The notes: a model not told the origin generated them from the sequence alone. Shown: positions 1-8,752, counted from the stretch's first letter. The stretch is DNA of 64,000 nt from Natrinema sp. SYSU A 869 (GCF_019879105.1 NZ_CP082247.1:310001-374000), one strand, 5' to 3'. Program-made: numbers and translations.

Positions 1-462
1 CCCTCGAGCAATCGGGGCCAACACTGCAAACGGATCATTGAGACGATACTGGGACTTCGATTTTCCAATGACACCAACGTGCTGAAAGTCATCTAACCGA
101 CGGTATATCGTCGCCTGACTAACACCACTCAGTTCGGCTAACTCGGTTGCGGTCCGCCCTTGATCGAGATAATAGAGCACGAGTAGCCCAGCGCCAGCAA
201 TGAGATCGGGTAGATCCATGTGGCTATATTCCGTGAGAAGCCCCTCGAGTTGCTCGATTGGTTCGATATCCGTAGGAGAAACCAACTTTTGTCGACCGCT
301 TTGCTTGGTTTGGACGTACCCGTAGGCTTCTAATTCGGAGACAACACGTGAGGTGTGGCCAGCGCTCCAATCGAGTTGATCAGCGAGCGTACTGATACCC
401 ACTTCCGGCCCACCCCTCACTATAAGATATGATAATAGGCGAAAATGACTCTTTTCTACCAT
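1..462 (-). CDS. Tandem winged-helix transcriptional regulator (3' end outside window)
   Basis: The reading frame begins at ATG 460-462 and runs off the left edge after about 154 residues. The start MVEKSHFRLLSYL is followed by two helix-turn-helix segments: one near residues 20-50 (GISTLADQLDWSAGHTSRVV) and a second near residues 110-145 (TATELAELSGVSQATIYRRL). Two stacked wHTH domains of this kind are common in haloarchaeal MarR/TrmB-like regulators. The regulated gene is not visible. The AT-rich 463-580 stretch upstream is its probable promoter region. Specific ligand unknown. Confidence 0.7.
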   Translation of the reverse strand, partial: MVEKSHFRLLSYLIVRGGPEVGISTLADQLDWSAGHTSRVVSELEAYGYVQTKQSGRQKLVSPTDIEPIEQLEGLLTEYSHMDLPDLIAGAGLLVLYYLDQGRTATELAELSGVSQATIYRRLDDFQHVGVIGKSKSQYRLNDPFAVLAPIARG

Positions 463-661
463 GTGGTCTCATATTACGCAAACAATTTATAAAACCCTTT
501 CGTTATTTGAGACGATATGGCTGAAATCCAATAAGTGAGGTTCCAAACATTACTGATAGCTCACCTATACAATAGCTAGACGCTTTATGATGAAAACAGT
601 TGACACCAAGGGTGATATCACCGACGGTATCGAGGCGCTTGGTCGGGGCGACGTGAACCCC

Positions 662-1102
662 TTATTCCGTACATTCCTCGATGGTAGCAAGCACGAGGGG
701 CAGAACTCGGAGAGGATGAAACCGATTCTCGCCTGGATGATGAGATGGTGGCATCAACGTTTGAACGTTGTCTGACCCACTGTCTGATACTTTAATTTCT
801 TCCGTGTCAGGGAGATGTGTCCATCGGAGGAGTGGAGATGCACCGTTTGCCCGATTCGTCTGATACGTGATGATGAAATCCTTTGTCTCGTACCATCGAA
901 CCTCGAGAATGCCAGGTGCTGTCGGCGAACCTCGGTCACTAACAGTTGCACGTACCAGACGCGGATGAGATCGGTGTGGCTCGAGGCTGACGTTCTCGAT
1001 CCCCTCACGACGACTCAGAAAGCGGTGAATCACTTGCAGGGATTCCCTATCCGGATTGGTGTCCCAGCGCTTGATCGTCGGGACGTGGTTCGTGGTCGTC
1101 AT
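662..1102 (-). CDS. Hypothetical protein, possible TumE-like partner of a toxin-antitoxin-type pair
   Basis: 146 residues starting MTTTNHVPTIKRWDTN. Its ATG overlaps the stop of the upstream gene by four bases, so the two are translationally coupled. The C-terminal third has a run of His and Pro (MPPSHHPGENRFHPL) followed by an amphipathic helix. I associate that layout loosely with small TumE/DUF7718-type haloarchaeal proteins, but I cannot confirm the family. No membrane segment or signal peptide. Function unproven. Confidence 0.55.
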   Translation of the reverse strand: MTTTNHVPTIKRWDTNPDRESLQVIHRFLSRREGIENVSLEPHRSHPRLVRATVSDRGSPTAPGILEVRWYETKDFIITYQTNRANGASPLLRWTHLPDTEEIKVSDSGSDNVQTLMPPSHHPGENRFHPLRVLPLVLATIEECTE

Positions 1103-1497
1103 TGCGACTCGAATGATGCATGGTCATTGGTATGGGTCTCAACGAACGCCGATATCAGACGACCGTCGTTCTGTTGGAGCTGGCGTGCTGCTTCGTAGAG
1201 GCGGATATTCCGTTGAATACCGTTCCATGTACCGATCGCCTGCATCAGTTCATGTGTTGGCCGATCACTGTCTGATCTGTATACCGAGGCGGTATCCGGT
1301 CCTTCGACGCCGAATTCTTCTTTTAGTTCGGCTTCTTTCGCTTCCAGCTCACGCACCTGCTCGACGAGATCCTGGACCGAGTGACCTTCCGCGATCTGGG
1401 TTACCTCCCGCCATTCTAGGTACGCGTCGTTCCGACTGTCGCCATGGAACGGACAGTCACAGAATCCATCGCGAGCGACCGTGACGGCAGCGCCCAC
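1099..1497 (-). CDS. Hypothetical protein with CxC motif and helical middle
   Basis: 132 residues if translation starts at the GTG at 1497. It has an N-terminal CDCPFHGD motif that may bind metal. A charged, probably coiled-coil helix follows (residues about 40-65, VEQVRELEAKEAELKEEFG), then a second helical region. It is the first gene of a two-gene unit and overlaps the next by ATGA. The frame stays open upstream to a stop near 1612 with no ATG, so the start is doubtful: the true N-terminus may have been lost. Confidence 0.55.
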   Translation of the reverse strand: MGAAVTVARDGFCDCPFHGDSRNDAYLEWREVTQIAEGHSVQDLVEQVRELEAKEAELKEEFGVEGPDTASVYRSDSDRPTHELMQAIGTWNGIQRNIRLYEAARQLQQNDGRLISAFVETHTNDHASFESQ

Positions 1498-1618
1498 GAC
1501 CCGGGTCGTGACGCCGAAGAACGGCTCCTCGAGACGCTTGCTGGATGAAAAGCGCGTAGTCAGGACTGAGTCGGCGTAATCGGCGTAGTCGGCGCAGAAA
1601 GAGGGGACACGCTACAGG

Positions 1619-2098
1619 TCAGAGGATGTTCCGGATCGCGCCACGTGCGAGCGTCGGAAGCTGGCCGACGATCGCGGGGAACGTGAGCCCGAGCTGTTCG
1701 GCCATCGACGACTGGTCGAAGTAGACCCTGAGGGACTCGATCCCGTCCTCGGAGACGGTAAAGACGTCGACACCCTCGAGTTCGACCGTGTTCCCCGTCG
1801 ACGGAAGTCCGTTGAACGGCCCCGTGTGAGTTCCGTGCAGGGTCCACTCGAGGACGAACACGCCCTCGACGTCCGTCGACAGTAGATCGTGGTCGCCAAA
1901 GTGAACGTCCGGAAACCCTCTCACAGTCTCCACGACCCACTTACCAATCTCGGTACCCGTCCGCGGTTCGTCGAACGGCGGGGCGGTGACGGTTCCTCCG
2001 GGTGCGAACGCTGCCATCACCGCTTCCGGGTCGTGGTCGTCCCAGCCCTCTACGTAGCGGTTGCAGTATTCGTCCGTGTTAGTAGTTGCCACGGCCAT
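1619..2098 (-). CDS. SnoaL-like / NTF2-fold polyketide-cyclase family protein
   Basis: 159 residues from ATG 2096-2098 (MAVATTNTDEYCNRYVEGWDD). The frame extends upstream, but that extension has no family character. The pattern is classic SnoaL: an N-terminal helix, the GGTVTAPPFDEPRTG segment, FPDVHFGDHDLLS, a FVLEWTLHGTHTGPF strand, and VFTVSEDGIESLRVYFDQ. Members form small alpha+beta barrels that isomerise or bind hydrophobic compounds, and substrates cannot be read from sequence. Several related genes occur in this window (20213, 38267, 43089, 52629). Monocistronic here. Confidence 0.85.
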   Translation of the reverse strand: MAVATTNTDEYCNRYVEGWDDHDPEAVMAAFAPGGTVTAPPFDEPRTGTEIGKWVVETVRGFPDVHFGDHDLLSTDVEGVFVLEWTLHGTHTGPFNGLPSTGNTVELEGVDVFTVSEDGIESLRVYFDQSSMAEQLGLTFPAIVGQLPTLARGAIRNIL

Positions 2099-2136
2099 GG
2101 TATCTATACGAGATGGATACATAAAATCCGTGTTAA

Positions 2137-2286
2137 CGCCGAGAGCAAGCGCTCGAGGTTCTCTACAATATCGATGAATTGGCCCTTGAACCCGAGGACA
2201 CAACCCATGCACTCACCCGGTTGCTCGAGCGAGGCTACTTTTACAAGGTTGACGGCGACCTTTGGGTGACGACGCCAGAAGACTAA
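2137..2286 (+). pseudogene. C-terminal remnant of a small winged-helix-like protein
   Basis: An open stretch of 49 codons begins right after a TAA and has no start codon. It reads as genuine haloarchaeal protein (ALTRLLERGYFYKVDGDLWV, then TTPED and stop), which looks like the last helix and wing of a small wHTH domain. The region upstream is occupied by the divergent SnoaL gene. Probably a leftover of a rearranged regulator. Confidence 0.4.
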
Positions 2287-2475
2287 CTCGTGGACGCAGT
2301 TCGAAATGCCGTGCAATACTGGATTTGTAGTATAATCGTCTCTCGGTTTCCGTGATCGTTCCTTCACAGAATCCGCTGGATCGGTAGAAAACGGCTCGTC
2401 TTTGCGTTGTGGATCACGCCGATCCAAAATATGTGGCAGCGGTAGTCTCAATCGGCGTCGATGATTGAGTATTCC

Positions 2476-2628
2476 TCAGAGGTCAGGCGACGCGACTCGA
2501 CAGCCACACGGCGCCGCGACATGCTCCATCGGACCGCGTGTGTGTACCAGAATCACCGCTTTCCCACAGTGCGGACACGATGGCAGCGACCAGTCTTCTT
2601 CCTCTCCTGACTGTGTCTTCTCGCTCAT
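2476..2628 (-). CDS. Small CPxCG zinc-binding protein
   Basis: 50 residues from ATG 2626-2628 to TGA. It has an acidic leader MSEKTQSGEEEDW, then SCPHCGKAV, a short strand, and APCGCRV near the C-terminus. The two Cys pairs (CPHC and CGC) form a one-knuckle-pair zinc ribbon of the kind abundant in haloarchaea. Such mini-proteins are often missed, and most have no assigned role. Confidence 0.65.
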   Translation of the reverse strand: MSEKTQSGEEEDWSLPSCPHCGKAVILVHTRGPMEHVAAPCGCRVASPDL

Positions 2629-2699
2629 AGCCACCTCGAGCGGTGACTGTCGCGACCGACGGCTACTCGAGTGCGATACGACTCTCGTGCGGGACGTTT

Positions 2700-2860
2700 A
2701 TATCCCGTTAGAAGTAAGCGAAACATGGCTTTCGAGCCTCGCGGCTGGAAGCCACGTCTCGGGTGCTAGAGACACCCGGGACATTTCAACGCATGCCCCC
2801 GCGACAAGGTGGAGCGCGGCTTCCATCTTGATTAATGATACCTAGTTACTTATAGCATTG
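2700..2860. other. Hairpin-rich non-coding segment, possible IS200/605 end remnant
   Basis: No convincing reading frame. Several inverted repeats are packed together; the clearest is CGGGTG at 2760-2765 paired with CACCCG at 2773-2778. The arrangement resembles the structured ends of IS200/IS605-type elements, but no transposase is adjacent. Low certainty. Confidence 0.25.
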
Positions 2861-2940
2861 GGATTAGCACTCGAGAGAAATAGTTTGGTACCCATCTTGC
2901 TCGGTGACTTTTTGCCGGTGTTCTGACCCTCATGCTATGA

Positions 2941-2948
2941 TTTATATA
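2941..2948 (+). promoter_or_regulatory. TATA box of the 2972 gene
   Basis: TTTATATA lies 24 bases before the ATG at 2972. That spacing would place the transcription start at or just before the start codon, as in a leaderless haloarchaeal transcript. An AGGAGG-like stretch also lies between. Confidence 0.45.
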
Positions 2949-2971
2949 CGATCAGGAGGCCACTGTCGGCG

Positions 2972-3163
2972 ATGTCTGAATCCGAATACAGAGATGATCT
3001 TCTCATCGCTGTCGCACTGACTGAGTTCAGCGTTCAGTACGAGCAGGCTGATCCTGAACTAGCTGAACATGCGTGGCAACTGGCTGCCACCCGTCTCATC
3101 AATCACGATATTCGGCCTGCTAGGGCTGTCGACGAACTCGAGATTGGAGCATCAAGAGAGTAA
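2972..3163 (+). CDS. Small acidic helical protein
   Basis: 63 residues, MSESEYRDDLLIAVALTEFS onwards, rich in Asp and Glu and predicted almost wholly helical (AEHAWQLAATRLINHD). A clear TATA box lies 24 bases upstream. No cysteine motif, signal or membrane segment. The family is not recognised. The codon pattern and promoter argue that it is real. Confidence 0.55.
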   Translation: MSESEYRDDLLIAVALTEFSVQYEQADPELAEHAWQLAATRLINHDIRPARAVDELEIGASRE

Positions 3164-3362
3164 CTGACCTGATTAGAGAATCTAATCTTAGCTATCAGAA
3201 TTAATGAGAGCTGATGCTAAGTACAGGGAGCTCAGGTATCGATCGATCCGTTAAATCACTCGGCCTCTGTCAAGAAAGACGTGCGAGATACAGAGCGTCT
3301 ATTCAGTAGAACGGTTCCGACAGTAGAGTACAGTTATCAGTATAGGCGGTGTGTATCTCTCT

Positions 3363-3650
3363 ATGCCCGAAGAAGTGCTGTTCAAATCGGAAAGCGATCA
3401 GAGTCGAGAGGAGATTGCAGCGTATCTTCGCCGTGTAGCCGAGAAGTTGGAACAAGAGAACGCGATCACGCTAACATCGGGGGCCGAGTCCGTGACGATG
3501 GAGCCGCCAGCTCGCACGACGTTCGAGGTTAAAGCCGAACGTGAGGGGCCGACAGGTGGATCCGGTGAATTGAGTGTCGAGTTCGAACTCGAATGGGACG
3601 AGAACGGCAGTGAGGGAGACAGTGGGAACGGCCAACTAGAAATTGAGTAA
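3363..3650 (+). CDS. amphi-Trp domain protein
   Basis: 95 residues from ATG 3363 (MPEEVLFKSESDQSREEIAA). The order is a short strand, a SREEIAAYLRRVAEKLEQ helix, a strand pair around ITLTSGAESVTMEPP, then FEVKAERE and the terminal VEFELEWDE strand. These are the marks of the small amphi-Trp family found widely in haloarchaea. The acidic Gly/Ser-rich tail is variable. Role unknown in the family. Confidence 0.8.
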   Translation: MPEEVLFKSESDQSREEIAAYLRRVAEKLEQENAITLTSGAESVTMEPPARTTFEVKAEREGPTGGSGELSVEFELEWDENGSEGDSGNGQLEIE

Positions 3651-3722
3651 TAAACTAGTGCTCTGTATGGAGTACAATCGCTGAAACCGGGCACGAGCTG
3701 AGGATTCTAAATAAAGCCATTC

Positions 3723-3963
3723 GGCCTTGTTTAGACGCTAGCGAGAGGAGTTCTATGGCTAGATTGTGACCACTGAACGTGAGATGTGGTCGAGAGTTTG
3801 CTAACTGGACACTCGGTGTCGATTCTACACTCTCGGAAGAACGGCTGAGACGTCGACGTTTTTGAGAGGTGTTCTTGGACATCAACGACATTTCGGACAG
3901 TTATATCGCTACTCACGCACAACAGGATCTCTATCCCGCGAATTTTCGCGTCTAAACACGGCC
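3723..3963. mobile_element. 241-bp MITE, family A copy 1
   Basis: Bounded by inverted repeats GGCCTTGTTTAGACGCT and CGTCTAAACACGGCC, with a perfect 9-bp target duplication AAGCCATTC at 3714-3722 and 3964-3972. A second 241-bp copy lies at 47514-47754. The ends match those of the IS5-type element at 45903-46881, which probably supplies the transposase. It landed just downstream of the stress-protein stop codon. Confidence 0.85.
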
Positions 3964-3980
3964 AAGCCATTCCTTTCGAG

Positions 3981-4850
3981 TTACTCGCCGTGTCTAACTG
4001 TGATGACGGGAACCGGCGCTGAGCGGGCGGTCTTTTCAGCGACGCTCCCAAGTAGTATTCGATCACTTCCGCGCCTCCCAGTCGTTCCCATCACGACAGC
4101 GTGGATATCGTTCGATTCGATAGTGTCGAGTATCACCTCGATAGGGGATCCGTGTTCGACGTGCCGGACAGTGTTCGAAACGCCGCGTGTCTCCGCCTCG
4201 GACACAAGGTCGTCAACGGCATCGGCCCCAGCCTGTTCACTTTCCCCTCCCAAAATAGTTGAGCGAACGTCCAGACCAAGCGATGTATCGTCGACGACAG
4301 ACAGTACGTGAACAGTCGCATCGAGAGCCGCTGCAAGTGAGAGGCCATGCTCGGCAGCATGAACTGCACTAGCACTCCCGTCGGTCGGTAGGAGGATGTT
4401 CTCGTAGGGGAACACCAATTGTTCATCGGGCTGCATCCGTGCCGTCAGAACGGGGACGGAAGACAGACGGATGACTTTCTCCGTGACGCTTCCGATGAGG
4501 TATCGTGACACCCCCTCCCGACCGTGCGTTGGCATTACGATCAAGTCGTAGTCGTATCGCTCAGCGTATTCGACGACCGTCGGCGCTGGGTTCCCTTGGA
4601 CGACGTCAGAATCGTAGTTTACACCGAGTGTGTCCAGTGTCTTTTCCGCTTCTTCGACGACGCTCTCGCCTTCCTGAACAAGTGCGTCAACGACCTGTGT
4701 TTCGACGACTGTGACACTATCGCGTGTCGTATCCGCGACAAACAGAACGTGGATAGTGGCGTCGGCCCAGTGTGCGATCTCAGCAGCGTGATGTAGTGCC
4801 TCCGCAACACCATCGCTTCCATCGAACGGGAGTAGAATGTCCTCGTACAT
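3981..4850 (-). CDS. Tandem universal stress protein (UspA family)
   Basis: 289 residues containing two Usp domains, about 1-145 and 148-289. Each begins with the nucleotide-binding strand (YEDILLPFDGSDG; YENILLPTDGSAS). Each carries a C-terminal Gly-rich ATP loop: PTHGREGVSRYLIGSVTEKV in the first and GTTGRRGSDRILLGSVAEK in the second. The second is the better G2xG9xG-type match. Usp proteins bind ATP and take part in general stress responses. Monocistronic; a MITE sits eight bases beyond the stop. Confidence 0.92.
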   Translation of the reverse strand: MYEDILLPFDGSDGVAEALHHAAEIAHWADATIHVLFVADTTRDSVTVVETQVVDALVQEGESVVEEAEKTLDTLGVNYDSDVVQGNPAPTVVEYAERYDYDLIVMPTHGREGVSRYLIGSVTEKVIRLSSVPVLTARMQPDEQLVFPYENILLPTDGSASAVHAAEHGLSLAAALDATVHVLSVVDDTSLGLDVRSTILGGESEQAGADAVDDLVSEAETRGVSNTVRHVEHGSPIEVILDTIESNDIHAVVMGTTGRRGSDRILLGSVAEKTARSAPVPVITVRHGE

Positions 4851-5195
4851 ATGTATGACTGACTATGAGAACCACCGTCAAATGGTTTGTCACCCATTAG
4901 ATTTCGGCTCACGCACACACATCACCGGGACTGGTATCGTTTGGGCGACCTCCATACCCACACTACCCGTCATGTATCGGTTGAAATCCGTTTCGCCATG
5001 CGTATCCACAATAGTGACCTGTGCCTGTACGAGATACGCGTGCTGTATCTCGTACGGCTATCGGAACACCTCGCTGAACTGGAAGAACTCTCAGTGGTCA
5101 GTACGCATATACACTTACCAGACTATTCATATCGATTAGGAATGAAATTTATATGGTACACAAACGGACAGAGGAGAACCAGATAGGCTCTCCTA
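4851..5195. other. Intergenic, no gene seen
   Basis: 345 bases between the stress-protein start and the 5196 gene. It carries the stress-protein promoter region. No further coding or structured signal is recognised. Confidence 0.4.
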
Positions 5196-5408
5196 CTACG
5201 GACTCGGAAGGACCTGCACATCGGACTGCATCACGCAGAGACGAAACTCACCGACCGAGAATCTGACCTCGAGATCAGCGCCTGCTGAGTCGACGAGTTG
5301 CTCGAGCGCTTCGATGTCGATCACCCGTTGCAATTGGTACTCGTCATGACCGAGTCCCTGCTCTTCGAGTGCAGTGACGATCTCGAGGAGGAGATTTCGC
5401 TCATTCAT
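5196..5408 (-). CDS. HalOD1-like small protein
   Basis: 70 residues, MNERNLLLEIVTALEEQGLG then RVIDIEALEQLVDSAGADLEVRFSVGEFRL. The ID-x-EALEQL helix followed by a beta hairpin is the HalOD1 output-domain pattern. It overlaps the upstream metallopeptidase gene by 8 bp, so the two are co-transcribed. This pair is recurrent on haloarchaeal plasmids. Likely an accessory or regulatory partner. Confidence 0.7.
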   Translation of the reverse strand: MNERNLLLEIVTALEEQGLGHDEYQLQRVIDIEALEQLVDSAGADLEVRFSVGEFRLCVMQSDVQVLPSP

Positions 5409-6036
5409 CCACCATCACCTCGTCGACGACATCAACGATCTCCGCAGCTGTCGAACTGATCCGTTCGAGTCGGTCAAAGATCGCCTCTGGTTCGTCGCCC
5501 TCCCATGCAGCCAGATAGAACGCTGACCCGCTCGTATCCAGCCCGAAGTACCGCCCGACGATATAGCCGACTGCTTCAGCCTCGAGTTCGCGTTTCGAGC
5601 GGTCAGTCTCATTGCCGTCACCATGCAAGCGTGCGTGGGCGTATTCGTGGACGAGCGTCACAGCGAGAGCTGCGCTGTTCTCACGATTTCGGACCTCGAT
5701 TAGTGGTTGTTCCGCAGGAGAGCGATACTGACAGATGCCTTTGGCGTCGCCATGAGTCCACTCCGTTGGGGAGACGACCTCTACATCTACGTCGAGTGAT
5801 GAGGCCACCTCGAGAAGTACTGGGAGCAGTTCGCTGGCATCTCCACTCGCTTCGGTCTCGAGTTCGGGAAGTGGCTCTCCCTCAGTTTGGGAAATATCGA
5901 ACACGGGTGCTGGCCAGAAGCCTACGAGCCCTTTTGACCACTCTTTGGGCGCTGTCTCGTCGTATCCGCAGTCGCTTCGGTCGTGGTACGACGGCGAGTT
6001 TTCACACTCGTGTTCGAGACGTATCCTGTGGCCCAA
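5401..6036 (-). CDS. ArdC/ImmA-IrrE-type metallopeptidase, N-terminally truncated
   Basis: About 211 residues. The zinc-peptidase signature HEYAHARLH is followed by the downstream Glu helix (RELEAEAVGYIVGRYFGLD), as in ImmA/IrrE and haloarchaeal ArdC-type plasmid proteins. Those normally carry an N-terminal single-stranded-DNA-binding domain. Here the frame opens immediately after a stop, has only a TTG-type start, and begins with a Cys-containing linker, so that domain is missing. ArdC proteins protect incoming plasmid DNA from restriction. The truncated form may retain only peptidase function. Coupled to the 5196 gene. Confidence 0.75.
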   Translation of the reverse strand: MGHRIRLEHECENSPSYHDRSDCGYDETAPKEWSKGLVGFWPAPVFDISQTEGEPLPELETEASGDASELLPVLLEVASSLDVDVEVVSPTEWTHGDAKGICQYRSPAEQPLIEVRNRENSAALAVTLVHEYAHARLHGDGNETDRSKRELEAEAVGYIVGRYFGLDTSGSAFYLAAWEGDEPEAIFDRLERISSTAAEIVDVVDEVMVDE

Positions 6037-6137
6037 GACGATTCATTCCCCGTCCGCGTGGAAACCGGAGGGAGTTCCGATGAACGGACCGTCACTGCGT
6101 ATGGGACAGAGTCATAGAATACGCTGACTGGACTACG

Positions 6138-6326
6138 TCACAGCTGCTGTTCAGGTGTCCGTGATTCTTGGAGTTCGAGGTGGTCGCTCTCCTGGATCTC
6201 CGCCAGCCGCATCTGGAAGTGTGATGGGCAGTAGTATTGCATCTGTTGCGCCCCATCGTCTGTGTCCTGAACGACGAGTTGGGCGGTGGCATCTCGGACA
6301 CACGGCTGCCACCAGTCGCAGTGCAT
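6138..6326 (-). CDS. Small Cys-containing plasmid-type protein
   Basis: 62 residues, MHCDWWQPCVRDATAQLV, then YYCPSHFQMRLAEIQESD. Two Cys near the N-terminus plus the CPSH motif could chelate zinc. The C-terminal half is an acidic helix. It lies upstream of and divergent from the 6421 gene. Family not recognised. Confidence 0.45.
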   Translation of the reverse strand: MHCDWWQPCVRDATAQLVVQDTDDGAQQMQYYCPSHFQMRLAEIQESDHLELQESRTPEQQL

Positions 6327-6420
6327 ACGTGTCTTGACACCGTGATAGGTGATAATACAACAGGATGATGTTCGATATCTGCACCGCCATTTCTTACTGG
6401 TTGCGCCTGTATACTGGTAT

Positions 6421-6702
6421 ATGTCCCAAGGGGAGGAGAGCTACGAGGTCCGGGTGTATTCGAACATGGTACAGGTCGGTGAGAAGGAGACGTTCGGGGA
6501 TGTCCGGAGCTGGACGTATGGTATCTCGGAGGATGCGCCGCCGGGTGCGGTGCACAAGGACGGCGATCGCAATGTGTTCGATGATGAGGACGTGGTTGCG
6601 GAGGAGTTGGGGACGCCGCTGATTGGCTGGGTGATCGTGTTTGAGGAGCCGCCGCTGGAGGACTACTCATACTACCGGTATCCGCAGTTTGAGGGCGAGT
6701 GA
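6421..6702 (+). CDS. Hypothetical protein, beta-rich
   Basis: 93 residues if started at ATG 6421 (MSQGEESYEVRVYSNMVQVG). The frame is open further upstream but without haloarchaeal character. The composition suggests alternating strands with aromatic residues (SWTYGISED, GWVIVFEEPP, YSYYRYPQF). No signal, no membrane segment. Followed 66 bases later by another small gene on the same strand. Not recognised. Confidence 0.5.
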   Translation: MSQGEESYEVRVYSNMVQVGEKETFGDVRSWTYGISEDAPPGAVHKDGDRNVFDDEDVVAEELGTPLIGWVIVFEEPPLEDYSYYRYPQFEGE

Positions 6703-6768
6703 GCGACGGTCCCATTGATTCTCTTTTACTCCTGTAGAATTATGCGGGTTGTTCTCGTACCACGCGGT

Positions 6769-7158
6769 ATGAGTACGGAAGAGCCACACTGGGTTGGTGT
6801 CCTGGAGCAGGATGCGGAGAATCCGGCAGTAGGCACGTTTCCAGCGACGGTCTCGACATCCGCGTTCGATGCGGTCACCTTCAACGATCTCATCTATTGG
6901 GGGTACTGGAAGGAGCGTGATTATCTGGTGGCGACACGGCACCTATCCGTGTACGATGGTGATCACCGATTCACGCAGCTCGGCCAGTCACTGCTCGATG
7001 GTGACGGGTCAACCACGTTGCCGCCACCGGTGATCGACCGGATCACACAGTGGGGAACAGAGCAGGTACACTGCCTCGGCGACCGATCGATTCCGATAGT
7101 ATGCTTCCTGGTGTCGGACGAAGCGTACCGACTGGCGACAGAGCAATTCGAGGAGTGA
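6769..7158 (+). CDS. Hypothetical protein
   Basis: 129 residues from ATG 6769 (MSTEEPHWVGVLEQDAE). It is predicted alpha/beta with the segments FNDLIYWGYWKERDYLVATR and VHCLGDRSIPIVCFLVSDE. It lies in the same direction as the 6421 and 7235 genes and may be transcribed with them. No family assignment. Confidence 0.5.
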   Translation: MSTEEPHWVGVLEQDAENPAVGTFPATVSTSAFDAVTFNDLIYWGYWKERDYLVATRHLSVYDGDHRFTQLGQSLLDGDGSTTLPPPVIDRITQWGTEQVHCLGDRSIPIVCFLVSDEAYRLATEQFEE

Positions 7159-7697
7159 CCGGTTACGATGCCTTTCGAATCGTCATTGGGAACGATGCCG
7201 AGCAGATAATCCGCTGGGATCTCGTAGATGGACTATGGTCATACTTCTTGAATTCAGTATTGCTGCCGAAGACTTCGTTGTCGGCAGTATCCTTCAACAG
7301 GTGATTGGTGTCAAATCCGTCGAGCTCGAGCGGGTGATCCCGCTGGGGGAGCATCCGGTCCCTTTCCTGTGGGTGACAAGCGACGATCTCGATGAGTTTG
7401 AGAAGGGGGTGCTTTCACATCCGCTTGTGAAAACGGTCCATCAGCTGGAGCAGATCGGTGATCAAGGACTCTACCGCATCGAGTGGGCGGATAACCCTCC
7501 CAACAATCTGCTTGCAGGTATCCAGACCAGTGAGGGGACTCTCCTTGAGGCGTACGGCGATGAGAACTGGTATTTCCGTCTCCGGTTTCCGACTCACGAT
7601 TTGGTCGGTGAGTTCTACAATTTCTGTATTGACCATAGTATTACAATCCATATTGAACGGGTGGTTCCGTTGGCTGAGATCGGTGGGCCAGGGCCTA

Positions 7698-8752
7698 TAG
7701 TAACCGTTAGAACTTTCTACTCAGAGATTGTTGCTAAGCGTAGTGGATCATCTCGACGAAATCTCTGTCGAGGAATTGCAAGATGCCCTCGACAACGTGG
7801 AGGGGAAGAAGCCGACACAACGGCTCTTAGCGGCAATAGCGTTCAAAAACGGCGTTACACAGACTGAACTAGCCGAGTGGTACGACGTTCAGCGACGCAC
7901 GATCTATAGCTGGCTCAAGCGACTCGACACCGACGAGTCGCTTGAGCAGGCTGTTACTGATGCTCACCGATCTGGGAGAAAACGAAAGCTCTCAGAAAAA
8001 GAGCAACAAGAATTCGAGGAAGTTGTCCACGACTCACCCGAGGAAGTTGGGGTTGACGCGCCGGCGTGGACGCCGGCGCTCGTCCAGCAGTATCTCGACG
8101 AGACCTACGATGTCGAGTACTCAATCCCGAGTTGCCGGCGGTTGCTGAACGAGGCGGGATTGAGCTACCAAAAACCACGCCGCACAGCCGCTGAAGCTGA
8201 GGCTGACGAACAAGAAACGTTCTACGACGAACTCAAAAAAAGCGGCGGGAGATGGACGCCACAGTAGTCTGTATCGACCAAACCAAGAAATCCGTGCAAG
8301 TTGAGCCGCGTGCCGCGTGGTTTCCGCGCGGCACGCGGCCCTCTGTCGAACTCTCTGGCCAACGCGACTGGACGTGTCTGCTGGGCGCGATCACCGAAAA
8401 CGGTGATCGCTTTTTCTCCCGATTCACTGAGTACGTCACCGCCGAACACACGAAACATTTCATTTTAGCATTATGCAGAGAATTCGAAGGTAACTTGATT
8501 GTCGTCCTAGATGGTGCGCCATATTTTCAGGCGTCAGCCGTCACGGACCTGGCGGCCCGTGACGACCTCGCCTTCGTGACGTTACCGTCGTATTCGCCGG
8601 AACTGAATCCTGTCGAGGAGTGCTGGAGACAGCTTCAAGCGTCCCTTAGCAACCGCTTCTTTGATTCACTCGACGAGCTGACGACAGCGATTGATACAGC
8701 TCTCGACCAACTCTCAATCCCAAAGGTGAGTAACTATTTCTAACGTCTACTA
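7698..8752 (+). mobile_element. IS630-family insertion sequence, copy 1
   Basis: 1055 bp, starting TAGTAACCGTTAGAA and ending TTCTAACGTCTACTA. It is flanked by TA on both sides (7696-7697 and 8753-8754), the standard IS630 target duplication. It carries one transposase in two overlapping frames. A near-identical copy in the opposite orientation is at 13263-14318. It interrupts a regulator gene. Confidence 0.9.
7743..8743 (+). CDS. IS630 transposase, two frames joined by -1 frameshift
   Basis: The first frame (from GTG 7743; ends at 8267) holds the helix-turn-helix DNA-binding part: GVTQTELAEWYDVQRRTIYSW and later a second HTH. The second frame (from about 8252 to 8743) holds the DDE catalytic part: VCIDQT, VLDGAPYF and SYSPELNPVEECWRQLQ. 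They overlap at a run of seven A at about 8236-8242, a typical slippery site for -1 frameshifting that would give one fused enzyme. The other copy has the same arrangement, so this is not decay. Confidence 0.88.

Noticed and set aside
6365-6622. Arg-rich plus frame
   Set aside because: Shadow of the 6421-6702 gene in another frame.
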